From NCBI GenBank assembly GCA_037447605.1, contig CM074807.1, positions 1,388,254 to 1,452,253 on the forward strand: a DNA stretch of 64,000 nt, written 5' to 3'. Shown one piece after another: positions 40,361 through 52,308 of this stretch (the stretch's first letter is position 1; each line of letters starts with the position of its first letter). The notes beneath the pieces were generated by a model. That model searched no databases. It was not told the DNA's origin and saw only the letters and a list, made by a program, of their open reading frames with translations. A program made the position numbers and the translations under genes. This stretch comes from Zygnema circumcarinatum. Taxonomy: Eukaryota > Streptophyta > Zygnematophyceae > Zygnematales > Zygnemataceae.

Positions 40361-41831
40361 ATGGCGGCCCTTGTGCCTGTTATGCGCCTTCAGGCTCCTG
40401 CTGCTCGTGGGAGGAGCCTCCTCCTGAGTCCATCTTTGAAGAAAGTAGGAGGACATGTTCAGTCGAGGATCTCCTCATTGGAGTCAGTGGGGAGTGTGGG
40501 AAGCTTCTCGCGTTTCAGGGTTAGAGTTAGCCTTCCTGAGAGACCGCAGAATCACAATTTTCAGCATTTGATCGCTGTATGCTCCCAGAGGCGTCAAGGC
40601 AATAAGAGGAAGCGGAAAGATAAGGATGAAGGGGTTGAAAAGATGGTAAAGGTGGTGGTTACTGCAACAGCAGCTGTAGTTTCATCCGCACTTCTGGCTG
40701 CTACCGCAGTCCCTTTTATTGCATTCACTCTCACCATGTTGGCCACATTGCCTCTCTTAGCGACAATCTTTGCCACTGTCATATTGCCCCTGATGGCTGT
40801 TTTAGGTTTCTTTAGTATTGCACAAACTAGTGCTCCCTGGAACCTCTTTCTACCTCTGGTTGTCTTCCGGTGGTTCGATACCCTCATATGTGTCATCCTG
40901 CTTTGCAACTTTTTGGGAGGCGCACTTTCCTTGTGGGAAAGGTTAACGAAGCGCCGGAAGCCGCAAGTTGCTGAAAAATACAGGGACGACGAACTTAGCC
41001 GGCCAAGCTGGGCCTTTCCGACTATTCTGAGCTTCGTCCCGGGAGTAAATGGCGCAGCTTGGCTGCTTGCAAGTGTTGAAGCCTCAGAAGATTCCACGAT
41101 CGTTCGTCGTGGTGTTCTTATAAAGAACGCGCTTCTCTACGGTCTACCCACTTTGTGGCAAGTCATTCACTTTTCCCCCGTATCACAAGCCCAGGCCGGG
41201 TGGCTGGCTATGGTTTTAGGAGCAGTTCACTTTCAGATGGAACGGATTCGCCTCGATGATGACATAGCATTTTTTTCCGCCTCCTCTCAGAACAAAACTG
41301 GAGGCAAAACTGGCAAAAGAAAATTGACTGAGGTTGACGAGGAAGGCCTGCGACAGTTGACAGAATTGGAGAGGTTCGATGCTCTCCTGCGAGAAAGGAC
41401 AAGTTTTTCGTCAGGTTGACCTGAAACCCTTCTCTCTTTTGCTGTGTGCGATATCATCCACCTTTTTTCATGAGGAAGTAATGGTAAACTGGCTGACTGC
41501 TGCTCCAAATGCTGCCAGCCACTCTTTTCTTGTTTTCACAAAGTAGCCATGACGATCTTGCAGCTTCTAAGTCTACTATTTGTTTGCGTTTAACATGTTA
41601 GGTTTATCGCCGGAGGACTGGTCCACGGGCGATGTGATGAATTGGCTTAAGCAGGAGGGCCTTTCCCGCTTTGCAACAGTTTTTTCGGACCATGATATTG
41701 ATGGGCTGCTGCTTCTGCAACTCACAGCGGAGGAGCTTCGAGATGAACTAAATATAAGTAGTCTTGGGGAGCGGAGGCGCCTCTTGGCTGCAATTGCAAA
41801 GCTGAGAGAGGGACTTGAAGTGAGCAAATGA
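40361..41831 (+). CDS. Probable plastid membrane protein with a C-terminal SAM domain
   Basis: Two exons, 40361-41414 and 41602-41831, joined in phase (G|GT) to give 427 aa. The ATG at 40361 opens an Ala/Arg/Ser-rich transit-like leader, then a basic patch (KRKRKDKDE). At residues ~90-200 lie at least three hydrophobic spans (TATAAVVSSALLAATAVPFI and on; LPLLATIFATVILPLMAVLG; LFLPLVVFRWFDTLICVILL). A middle soluble part follows, with further hydrophobic stretches near residues 270-300. Exon 2 encodes a SAM domain (WSTGDVMNWLKQEGLSRFA, FSDHDIDGLLLLQLTAEELR, GERRRLLAAIAKLRE). SAM domains make protein-protein or RNA contacts. I do not recognise an Arabidopsis name. Without splicing, the first exon would stop three codons later, giving a form without SAM. 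Confidence 0.75.
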
Positions 41832-42774
41832 GGATGGGAGCCACCACTTGAAAAAAAAGTTAGAGATATGGGCGAGAGCTTGCCTCTTCGCCGAACAGGG
41901 AATGGAACTGGTACTGGAGAGACCTAATTCACAGATCACCATTCCTAGTTACGGGCTTCATTGTATATAGTAAGTCAATTGTAAGTGGAGGGTGGCTCTG
42001 GTCGGCCTCACTTCGTTTTTAGGTCGTTTTCGTCATAAACCGTTGACATTATTGTTTTTTTTTTTCATCCTGTACAGCCCTTCATCTTGTTCAGCTCCTT
42101 TCAGTGGTTAAGGATATAGCAGTGAGTTAGTTAGGAGTACAATGGAACTGCTGCATTCATTCTGCTCCATTCATTTTTTTAAACGAGTCGTGATCGCTGC
42201 CCTGTTCCTTGCATCGTTTCTCTGGTGCAGCATGAAGTTTCATAGTGGGAGTTAAAGGGGCTGTACGAGAAGGTGGACCTTCAGGTTCATTTTTTTACCG
42301 TGAAGCTGAACAGGTTGAGAAAAAAAGAAATTAAAGATTTTGGCTTCTTAAGAGAAAAAACTTTCAAAACCAGTTTCTCAAAAAAAAAACCCTATATTTG
42401 TGAACGGGATTCATTTTGAGAAATGAGAAATAAATTCGTAACTTTTTCTCTCAATTTTTATGGAGAACCAATTGAGCATTGAACAGTTAATTATCGTTCG
42501 TGTTCAATCGGAGTTTTCCTTGGGTCCACTGATCAACAATGAGATTTTAGCGGATCACAAAGCGTGTGGATCCGGGGTTCCGTACAGAAATTGTGATCGG
42601 CTCGCGGGATGTGCCGTACGGCAAAACTGGCTCTCGGATTACAGTACGTACAGTACTGCATTCAGTACAGTACAGTGGGGGGTCCTCATATTTTCCACCC
42701 TGTACAGTGCGCTCCCAAGAAATTCGCCCCGATTTTGCCGAAACCACCTTTTTGTACGGTAACTCTGTGTTACC

Positions 42775-42846
42775 CGTACTATTTGTACTATTCGTACTAT
42801 TCGTACTGACCGTACTATTCGTACTTGCTGTACTAGCCGTTACGGG
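42775..42846 (+). repeat. Eight tandem 9-bp units of the CGTACTATT type
   Basis: Units read CGTACTATT, TGTACTATT, CGTACTATT, CGTACTGAC, CGTACTATT, CGTACTTGC, TGTACTAGC and CGTTACGGG, in register without gaps. The array lies inside the inverted-repeat region. Confidence 0.9.
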
Positions 42847-42923
42847 CTTAAGCAAAACAAACCGAATCTTCCCGCACTTGCCGCCGTAAGAGGCGCTCGC
42901 TCCTCTCCCCTTTATCTTGGCTT

Positions 42924-43012
42924 CGATACGGCATAATACGATACGATACTACACGATACGTTACGATGCGTAACGATACGATACGGTATTATACGATACG
43001 ATGTGTACGAAC
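42924..43012 (+). repeat. GATACG-rich degenerate repeat
   Basis: Dense overlapping ATACGATACGATAC words. They are the reverse complement of the GTATCG words at 31112-31230. Confidence 0.8.
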
Positions 43013-44102
43013 AAACATGAACTCTAACATAACACCGCCCGCCTATTGGTAACACGAACCTTATATTTGCAAAATCAATATTTTCGCCCCTTTTTGGCCA
43101 ATACCATGGCGAAAATATGAGGACCCCCCACTGTACAGTAACCGGATCCCTCGAATTGCACGGACCCAACGTGGCAGAAAGTGGAATCCACAATTGCGAC
43201 TGTACACATTGAGTCTTTGAACTTTTTTCTCAAACCTTTTCGGTTTCTTAAATCGAAAAAGTTTCGAACCTCGAGTGTTCAAAGTTCAACCCTATTCAAT
43301 AAGATTGGGAATTGAGAAATTCAAGTAAACTCGTTTAACAATTTCTCAACCTATGCGGTTTTACGGTAATTATTATGAAGTTTTATGAGTTGTCAAAATC
43401 TAAAATAAAAATGTTCAAACAAGGAAGAAATATTGAATAAAAAAAATATATATATATATTGAATATTGAATTTTAATTGTTCATATGTTCATCTGGTAAC
43501 TCGGAACTTTTTGGTTGAGCAGAACCAGATCATCACTAGTTCGACACATTACTGGCACTGCATCAGATTCAGATTCAGTTCCATCGGGGATTGGGATTCT
43601 GAATTCGAATGGGGGGCGGGAAATGGTCTTATTGAAACTAAATTTTCCAAGCAATACTACAGTGCCTTCCAACCGTTGGCGCTTGCCCAAACCATTGGTT
43701 GGTTCTCTCACCCAACCATTGATCTTGTGCCCAACCAATCATTGCCAGTCGTGTTGCTTGCTTGTCTCCGCTTGCCGTGGACCCGACCCTTCTTGTGCGT
43801 AAGTTTCGTACGGTACGGCCGCACGCCGTACGGGTCCAGGTCTGGCCGCAGGCGGAGGCGGGCTGACGCGCCCGGGGGGGCGCGGGGGAGGGCGGGGGCT
43901 GCCCGGCTCTCCCGGGGCGACACGCGGCGTGAGGAGGGCTGCCGGCACACAGGCCACAGGCCATGGGCGCTGCTTTGCCCTAATTGTCGCGGGGGGTGGG
44001 GGGGGGCGAAGAGAGGGGGCAGGGGGGGGGGGGAGGAGGGCTGCTGGGTGAGAGGTTCTGGCATGGTGTGGAGATTAGGGCTGGAGGAAGGCTTTGACAG
44101 CT

Positions 44103-47100
44103 ATGGCGGCGGAGCAGACGACTAGCTCGGAGGCCCTGATGTCTGTGGCTATGGCGGCGCAACCTAATGGAGAAATCGTGGGACGGGAAGGCATCCAGTT
44201 TCCGGCGTTAGTGTCGGGGATGAAGCTGCTGCCGAGCGGAGGCAGCTTCGCGGACAGTCTTGCTGCTAGGGCGGGAAGTGCAGGGCACGCTGCAAGCATG
44301 CGGCTCTCTGCAGAGCGGACTGCGCGCGTCAAGGTTAGCCCGCCGTCTCGCATTTTGACTCCGCAGGCGCGACCTGGTGCCTGCCTCACCATTCCGCAGG
44401 GAGTCTCTCCTTCAGCTATGTTGGATTCTCCTGTGCTTCTGCCGACCAATCAGGTGAATTAATACGCTATGCAAGTGCGTTGCTGCCCCTTTTTTTTGGA
44501 GTTTGGGTTTGACAGGATATGACAGGGCGGATACCCTCTCCAGTAGCATGCTCTGCTTGATCATGGGATAGCAATGTGGGAAGAGCTGTTCAGTGATCGA
44601 TTGGCTGCCACTGTTTATCTGCTATACAGGCCGAGCCATCCCCAACCACTGGCACTTTTCCCTTGCCTCCCTTCTTCAATGGCGGCGGTGTAAGAGCCAT
44701 TGCTTCGTCAGAGTCTATGAGGGACAGAGCTCCGGATGATAATGGCCAGACAGGCTTTGTTTTTAAGCATTTCACTCCAACCGCTGCGCCACGCAGCTCA
44801 CCCCTCTCTGGACTGGTATGTTGTGCGCACCTTGTCAACCTGTTAAAATAGGTATTGTTTTGGGGTTTAAACACCAAACTTGTGGAACATGCTACCTGGA
44901 TTCTGTATTTCAGGAGCTAAAGAGTGAAGTGTCTTACACGCTTTTCGTCGTTTATAGCCTGTTGGCTACGAACTGCAGTAGGGTGCATGGACATATGAGT
45001 TAGTGGTGATGTACATATAGACGTAGGTTTTTCTTCTTGATGTCAGACGGCACGTGCAAAAATCCTTGTTCACGTTCTGTCGTTTTTCCTTCTGCTCTCC
45101 TCGCCCTCGTCCTATTGCAGCCGCCTTCAGGTCAGTATCTGGCAAATGCTGCAGCTGTTCCGCGAGTTCCAGGAGCACCACTTGACGATGATGGTTATGC
45201 AGCCCCATCATTGATTGAAAAGCCTGCTGAAGATGGATACAACTGGCGTAAATATGGACAGAAGCAGGTGAAAGGCAGTGATCACCCTCGCAGTTATTAT
45301 AAGTGCACACAACCCGGTTGCCCAGTGAAGAAGAAGGTCGAGCGGTCGGAGGATGGACAGGTGACTGAGCGAGTCTACAAGGGCATGCACAACCATCCTC
45401 AGCCGATGCCTTCTCGCAGAGTGTCAGTGCTGCACCCTTCATTGCCACTCTCTGAAAAAATGTCTGATGTCAACGTGACGGTGGCGAAAAGACCAGCAGA
45501 AAGTCTCCCACGTGACGGGACAGATGCCCTCTCATGGGGTTCTCGTTGGCCGGGAATTGGGGTGACACCTGGTCACGGAAAAGAGATACAAAGTGGGGTT
45601 TCAGGGATTAGTGATCTTGGACAGAATGTGGGGAACCAGAAAAGAAAGCTGGGATCAGGATGGATTGGAGAGCAAGCTTCAGATAGTAGTGAGGATGTAG
45701 GAGAAGATGATGGGTTGGGTCATAAACCGGGCGCGGATGAAGAGCAACAGGAGGCGGATGCCAAGAGAAGGTATGCTGCACTGCTCAGGTTGTTCCCTGT
45801 CGGGTTTTAGGTTCTACGAATAGAAACAGACGTATCTGGACTCGTCTTCATCCTCATGGTCGTCCTAAAGGTCTCACCATGGCTAGAACATTATTGCCGA
45901 GGTAGTGCTGAAGGTTTCTAGTAAAGTAGCCGTTAGGTTTGTTTCTGGTGACTTGTAACGTTGGCCAATCGCAAAATGGACTCTGGACATTGAACAACTG
46001 TCTTTGACGAGGCCACTGGAATGGAGTGCATATGGAGGGATTGATGTGCAGTATTTTCCAGCATTGACATGGACACCTTGTTTTGGACACACTGTGAAAT
46101 CAGGAAGTTGGAGAAGCGAGATGCTCCTGCTGCAGTACCTGCTGCACAGAAGTCCATTCGTGAACCAAGGCTGGTTATTCAGGCTACAAGTGAAGTGGAG
46201 ATTTTGGATGATGGATACAGATGGAGAAAATATGGGCAGAAGGTGGTGAAGGGCAATCCGCATCCAAGGTGAGTGTTGCTTGTATATGTCAGCTCCTGAA
46301 GTGACCTGCACTACCCCCCCCCCCCTTTTTTTTTTTACAGTTGATTGCTGTTCTTGGTAGATGTTGGCTCGTCATGCTGCGGGGAGGACAGGAGTCTTGG
46401 TCAGTCCAGAGAATCTCGGAGAGGCCAAGTGGCAAAGTGCACAAGAAGCAGGAAAAAGCCGCCATTAGTGCCAAATTTTCTTGATTTAGGCCAGGTTTAC
46501 ATGTCACAGTTGGAGAGAATGGAAACAAGGTCTGGCATGTTGGTTCAAGAAACCCAGTTCTCAATAGATGCAAGCAACTTGGAGCACTTTTTTTAAAAGA
46601 AAACGATGCCGCAAATAGTACCTGCTCGTCCTCTTTCCTGTAAAATTAGTAATGGAAAGGAGCAGCATTGGCTGACGTTGCTTATTTGGATCACTCCTCC
46701 CAATCCGGATTGGCCAAGCAGGCAGCCTGTCTTACATAATTGTTGTAAGCACAATGATTTTTAGAAATCCTGGTGAATCTGACAGAACTTCAGACTTCCA
46801 ACTAAACCAATGAGAACCTGATGATCCTAAAGCTCTGTATTGTTTGAGATGGTGGGAGGTTTCTGTTTGGTAAAAAACTGTCTAGCTTGTTCAACTTTCT
46901 CTAACACAAAGCCTTATTTGTGGATGCCCAGTCTGGCGAGTTCGTTTCACTTACTAAAAAGTCTCCAAACACCTGAGCTCATGGGCAATTCTAAAGTGCT
47001 GATTTGCTGGTTTGTGAATCTTGCAGGAGTTATTACAAGTGCACCAGTGTCAACTGTCCCGTCCGCAAGCATGTGGAGAGGTCTTCTCTTGATCCGAAGG

Positions 47101-47543
47101 AAGTGATTACAACTTACGAGGGCAAGCACAACCATGATGTGCCGGCACTTCGAATGAAGGACGAACAGAACAAGGAGGCAGGAAGTGGAGGGGCTGCGGG
47201 GACTCCAGTGAGCGGAATCAGCCCATCCAGTACTGGGGGGTTACAGACGCCATCGTCTCTCCCTTCTGAAAATAACAATAATGACGAAGGAAAAGAAGAG
47301 CCGGGTGAATATGGGAGATTGCTGGAGGGTCCAGAAGGCGAAGCTGAGTTGGCTTCAGTGGCAAAGGATGAGGTATCCACCATGAGCACTCAAAGCTTTG
47401 GCTCAGATGGAGGGAGATTTGGAACGCCACCACCAGATGGAATGCGGAGGCCTAAAGTAGAAGCTGAAGGTGCAGTGAATGCTGCATTCCCAGAAGTTGC
47501 GGCCAATTCAAATAGTGCACTCATCTCCTCAGCAGCACAGTAA
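44103..47543 (+). CDS. WRKY: Group I WRKY transcription factor, two WRKY domains
   Basis: Five phase-matched exons: 44103-44453, 44630-44815, 45121-45770, 46104-46268 and 47027-47543 (622 aa). The start is the ATG at 44103. Exon 1 carries the Ser-Pro-rich clustered-proline motif ([20 protein letters not shown]) that MAP kinases phosphorylate in group I WRKYs. The N-terminal domain is [20 protein letters not shown] with CTQPGC and HNH zinc ligands. The C-terminal domain is [20 protein letters not shown] with CTSVNC and HNH, and is split by the family's conserved intron at the Pro-Arg codons (46268/47027). The C-terminal domain usually binds W-box DNA (TTGAC[C/T]). Linker and tail are acidic and Ser-rich, with a possible basic nuclear signal (NQKRKLG). 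The second domain's intron is long (758 bp) and empty. Confidence 0.96.
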
Positions 47544-49384
47544 GAGACATTTAGCAATTCGCCCTTTTGAGTGGGGTGGAAGAGCGTCATAAGTTCACCT
47601 TTATCAGGGACCTTTTTTGTATCCTTTAAGCCGCCACACTGTATATTGGCTCTGGGAAAACGGCCTCCCCTTTTTAAAGCTAGACGCACTCGTCCAAGTC
47701 AAGCTCAGGTTCGTGTATATGTTAGTTAGCAGTTGAGCTGGCAGGGTCAGAATCCTGGCCACAATTCAGACGCTCGTGATCAGAACATTTTCGGGCTGTC
47801 TATCCCATAACAACCACAATCCTCCCTATCTAGGGCAGCTAAGGGGGAAATAATGTTGGCTGAGGTTGCCTCGTTTTTTAAAGATAAAAACTCATAGGTT
47901 TTCAAGGCGGCTGTGGTTAGAGTCTGAGGCGTGCCGACAACGTCTCTGCAGTCAACCATTCCGCGTTTTCTTCTGACAGACACTGAGCATGCCCCTGCTT
48001 CTCACATCCCCATGCGGGTCATGCTCATCCGTATGGTCCCTTGACTCGGGGACTTCCATGTTGTTGTCCATGTCCGTCCCCATGTGTGCCCATGGGCAGG
48101 CCTGTTTAAACTAGTAAATTTAGATATTCTAATGTGGGTACAGTAGAAGATTGAGAGCCGTTGCTGTGCTAGTTTAATATTCACTTCTACTGTAAGTAAC
48201 TTCGAAGTATGTCCGCTCCATATGCGACCAAGTTCGTTCATTTATACCTTGATAACTCATCGTCGCGCTATAGTCAGTACTACGGGTTCGGGGTGCCTTT
48301 TAATTCTCGTTAGCTTGGTCTCCTACTCCCTCTCTCCCTGCCTTCGCAACCCTTTCCGCCAGCACATGCCATGTACACGGGCAAATGTGGTATACGACGC
48401 CCATCGTTTGTTGACGATGGATTTTCTTCGGAGATAAAGCTTTGCATCTTGGGATGGCGTTTCGGAGACTTTGGATCCAAGATCATCTTTTACTTATGTA
48501 TGGTCACTTCTTGGAGTGAGATTGTTCTTCGTCTTATATAGCCACCCACTTCCCCGCTGCCCACGTAATATGCGCTCCAGGCCTGCATCATTCCCCAGTA
48601 CCTTATCATCGTCCTTTCACGCTTTCAAACTCAAACCTCGATGGTTTCAACAGGCACCTCTTGTCGCTGGAGTGCTTTCCATTGCCGGTACGCGTGTCAA
48701 CCATTTTTCTAAAGTCCACTCTACTATAGCGCACATCTCAAACCATTGGAACAATGGAATGGTTGAAAACCATTGGCTCTAATGGTTGGTAACCAACTAG
48801 CCAAACCATTGGTAGGTGGAACCAACCAAACCATTGCCAGTGGTTGCAACAATTCATCGGCGGACCCCCCAGCCATTGCCAATGGTTGCGAACCATTCTC
48901 TACCCAACCACTGCCCAAGAATAGCTAGCCAATGTTTGCGTATGTAATGGTTTCCACCCATGCACTTGTGCAATACTTCATTGTCCCTAAAACGAATATA
49001 TCCGCTGAGTTCCCAATGGCAGTGCCTTGAAATGGACATTGTAAAGCCCAATGTGCAGCCAAACCCAACAGGAGAGTGGGTTTGTTCCTCCCAGCCTTGA
49101 AGCCCAGGCCCGGCTAGGCCCGAGTGCATGTGCATGATGGCCCCCCCCGGTTGCAGTTCGGATGTCCGGTCACATGCGAGCACCTGAACCTGCCCTCAAA
49201 ACGGAGCCACAGAGAGCGCCGTGAAGGTGCGGCCCACAGCGCTCCGCTCCTTTCCGGCCCGCCCGCCGCCCTTCTTGGTAGAGCCCCGGCCTGCTCTGAC
49301 CTGTTTTCCGCGTGGGAGAGAGAGAGAGAGAGGGAGTGAGAAAGAGAGTAAGGGGCGAGGAGAGATTAGGCTGCTGTGGTTGCA
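47544..49384. other. Repeat-bearing intergenic region between WRKY and NdhS
   Basis: 1.8 kb without a convincing gene. The part 48735-48940 is packed with AACCATTGG-type words (described separately). A short (GA)n stretch at 49315-49345 lies just before the NdhS start. Confidence 0.5.
48735..48940. repeat. Cluster of AACCATTGG / CCAATGGTT words
   Basis: At least a dozen near-copies of ACCATTGG or its complement CCAATGGT occur in about 200 bp, in both orientations and without a fixed period. A smaller group of the same words lies at 43676-43746 upstream of the WRKY gene. Confidence 0.8.
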
Positions 49385-50514
49385 ATGGCGGGAGTTCTGA
49401 ATCTATGTCAAGCGTCGGGAGTGGCAAGGACTGCCTTTCTTGGGGGGAAGCTCAGCCATGAGGATGGTCCAGTTGGAGGGTCATCACTCAGGTTGCGGAG
49501 TCAGGTGGGAGTAGTGAGAGCAGAGGGGTTTGACTTGTCGTCTCTTCTGGGAGGACGAGGCCTGAGAGGCGGAGAACCGGCGTTGAAGACAGATGAGGGA
49601 AAGCAGGTGCTGTTCAAGGATGAGGCGGTTCCAAAGAAGGTGGTTGAAAAGGAGCGTCTGTCAGACATGACCGATGGAGAAATTGGATCCTTCGACAAGG
49701 AGCTTGCTGGACTTACCGGTGGTTTTCCTGGAGGAGAGAAGGTGCGGTGCTGGCTCTTTTACCAAGCTAAACTAAAAACTTTTGTTGGTCCGTAGACTGC
49801 TACCCAATGTAGGTTTGAACGAGTAGAAGGAAGCGTTTCAACTTGAATGAGATCGATTTTTGGTGTGAAGCAAGCAGTCGTGTATTTTAATGGCGTCAGC
49901 TTGTCTTGTGGTAGTACACCGGAATACAGCGCTGCTTCTAGTTTTTCATCTTTCACGCGTCCATTTGCTAGCAGGAAACACTGGTCTTCAAGGTTCTCCT
50001 GTGTTTTATGTTTTAGGTGTCTTCATTAGCACGTGGAAATGGCAAAAGTGACAATGTTTGTGTTTTTCTATATAGGCAGTGATCAGTCCAGACGTTGCAT
50101 TCGCAGTGACCATGCGGTAGGTCTCATTCGTGCAGAAATGCTCAGTTTTTGACCTGTCTATCTCGGGCTGTGCAGGGCTTGAAAGACTTCGTTGCTAAAT
50201 TTCCTGCCCCGTCGAAGATGTCCTCTGAGCTGCAAAAGACTCGTGATGCACTGGCCACTCAAGCAGTGGCGAAGTCAGCTGTTGTTGCACCTCCCTTGTT
50301 TATGCCAGGGATGACAGTGCGGGTGATCACTCCGGGTGACTCGTACTACATGTTCACCGGCATTGTGCAGCGCGTGACTGACGGCCGAGTTGGTGTGCTT
50401 TTTGAGGGTGGTAACTGGGACAAGCTTGTGACATTCGACCTTTCGGATCTGGTGCGAACTGAGAAAGGACCTCCCATGTCCAATCCCAAGTCTGCTGTGC
50501 TGGAGCTGCAGTGA
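49385..50514 (+). CDS. ndhS: Chloroplast NDH complex subunit S (NdhS/CRR31)
   Basis: Two exons, 49385-49741 and 50176-50514, phase 0 (231 aa). The ATG at 49385 opens a plastid transit-like leader. Then [16 protein letters not shown] and [19 protein letters not shown] match plant NdhS before the core. The SH3-like core reads [59 protein letters not shown], ending [10 protein letters not shown]. NdhS is the ferredoxin-docking subunit of the chloroplast NDH complex in cyclic electron flow around photosystem I. It is thylakoid-bound on the stromal side. The C-terminal exon carries the whole functional fold. Confidence 0.95.
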
Positions 50515-51540
50515 ACTCCCTTTTAGTACGCCATACCTGTTTTTTATTCTTGGAACTTCGAGCAGTGAGCTGTGCCCAAAAATATTCGTCTCCTTGACCA
50601 GACAGCTTGTTTATGTACTCTGTGGAACGCGAATGAGTCCAGAATTATCAGAACATTTGTTTTCCTTGTATAGCAGTCTAGGGTTCAAAATTTAGCGACA
50701 AACTTCGCAGTATTGTGGGAGTGATTAGCAAACATTGTCGGTAGGCTGAGCATGACAAGACTCGAATGGGTATTGCCACTGAAAGGATGCGATAGAACGG
50801 CGAAATGTATCCTGTGTGAAGTTCATAGGTTAAAATTGCAGTCTAAGTAGAAGGGAAGCCATAGTGTCTGCGAAGCAGAAGGTGGCAGCAAGGGAATGGA
50901 GGGAATAAAGACCCTCTGCATTGTCCCTGGAGGAATGACGATGCTCTTTTATCACCAAAGGAGCATATCTATTAAGCGACGTTGCGCTTCTCTGAGTTCG
51001 TCTTGCAGACTGTAAATGATCACCATCTCGGGCAATATCAAGTGAAAAATCAACAAGGCCTGTCAAAGGCCTCTCTCCTGCCACCAGCGAGCAAATTCAT
51101 ACAGTGAAAATTTGACAACCAAATCAATGAAAAGGGATATTCCATAGCAACTTCCTATCAGTCTTTTTCTGGACAACCTATGCGCTCACATTTACAAAAC
51201 GTGCTCGGACATGGATCGGTGATGAAGCGATTACCCTTCTAGCGATAAAGTGTACCTTTCAAATTTATGAGTACTGCACTAGACAGTGTAGTTGACTCTG
51301 GGAATTAAATGTGCCTATGTGCTCTGTTGCTTGTGATGTGACGATCCAGGTAAAAGTCTACCCTAGAAAGAATGCTCACTAGCGCTGTCTTCTTGCAAAA
51401 ACAAGAGAAGGCTAAGGTTCTACGCAAGTTGTGCTCCATTTGTGCCAACCCCAGCATACGCATGCCATCGAAAAACAAACAGACAACCCTCTACTTAATC
51501 GTAGATTCATCCGCATTTCGGATGCTAGGCAGTAAGGTTA
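50515..51540. other. Intergenic region after NdhS
   Basis: About 1 kb with no convincing coding signal on either strand, covering the NdhS 3' UTR. It ends where the inverted duplication begins. Confidence 0.4.
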
Positions 51541-51574
51541 GTGTGTATCGCTCTCCACCCTGCTCCTAACCCAA

Positions 51575-51800
51575 CAAGTGTCCCAAACACTATCCAATTT
51601 TGCAGCTGCCCTAGACTTCTCTGGCCAGACTTCTCCTCAAGGTAAGTGCCTGGCTGCGCTAGCCTATCCTCCGCATCTAAGCAAAATACACGCACACAGG
51701 TGAAGGGCCGTCGCCTAAAGTCTGCTTTCTCGTCCGCTGACGAATGACTACAACGGTGTGTACGCAATTTCAAGTTTTTGTTCGCTTTTAGCAAAACGAG
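51575..51800 (-). pseudogene. CDP-diacylglycerol synthase N-terminal fragment, duplicated copy
   Basis: The minus strand reads KNLKLRTHRCSHSSADEKAD, then FCLDAEDRLAQPGTYLEEKS and LQNWIVFGTLVGLGAGW, after which similarity to the plus-strand copy stops. It is the left arm's copy of the plastidial CDS N-terminus. It carries TGG where the right copy has TGA but lacks all membrane and catalytic parts. Confidence 0.75.
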
Positions 51801-51892
51801 GCAATGTGAAACCAGTCTAGCAGTAGATGGACATGGACAGACCCAGCTTGGGAAACCACGAGGAGCCGCTTTCAAAGACGAGCCTCTCGAGC

Positions 51893-51923
<31 letters not shown>

Positions 51924-52308
51924 GTGCTACTGCTGCTGCTGGTGCTGCTGCTGCTGCGAGGGAGGCGGTCCACCCGGGAGCAGGCTGCCGCGGGCGCTGG
52001 CTTGGCTCGCGCTGCCGCTCATGGCTGGTTGCGAGTCACATCGTTGCTCAATAAATTGCTATAGGAGGGGAGCCAAGATGCCATACAAGAAGCAGGAAAC
52101 AGGCGTGAGAAGTGAGTTAACGGAAGTGAGAGTGTTTCACGAAACTAGGCAACAATTGTAGTTTTCGTTCCCGCAAACTTCTGTTCAGGAAACATAAGTG
52201 CAAAAGCGCAACTGAACCGCAGCAGGAGAAATTGTAATAAGGAAATCCGAATCACGTTTTTCATCACCTATCACGCTTGCAGCCTCGTAAAGTAAGCTTT
52301 AAACATAC

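Larger units (their letters stand above)
42670..43136. repeat. Inverted repeat with 26-bp identical arms, possible fold-back element
   Basis: The 26-bp word GTACAGTGGGGGGTCCTCAT plus ATTTTC at 42670-42695 occurs again, reverse-complemented, at 43111-43136. Weaker matching sequence, including TTCGCCCC and TTGAGAAA-type words, continues on both sides to roughly 42310 and 43400. No transposase is present. A small non-autonomous or fold-back element is one explanation. Confidence 0.75.
41832..44102. other. Repeat-rich gene-poor region before the WRKY gene
   Basis: About 2.3 kb without a convincing gene. It holds an imperfect inverted repeat, a 9-bp tandem repeat and GATACG-rich sequence (listed separately). 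The right end (about 43,800-44,100) is GC-rich and is the probable WRKY leader. Confidence 0.6.
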
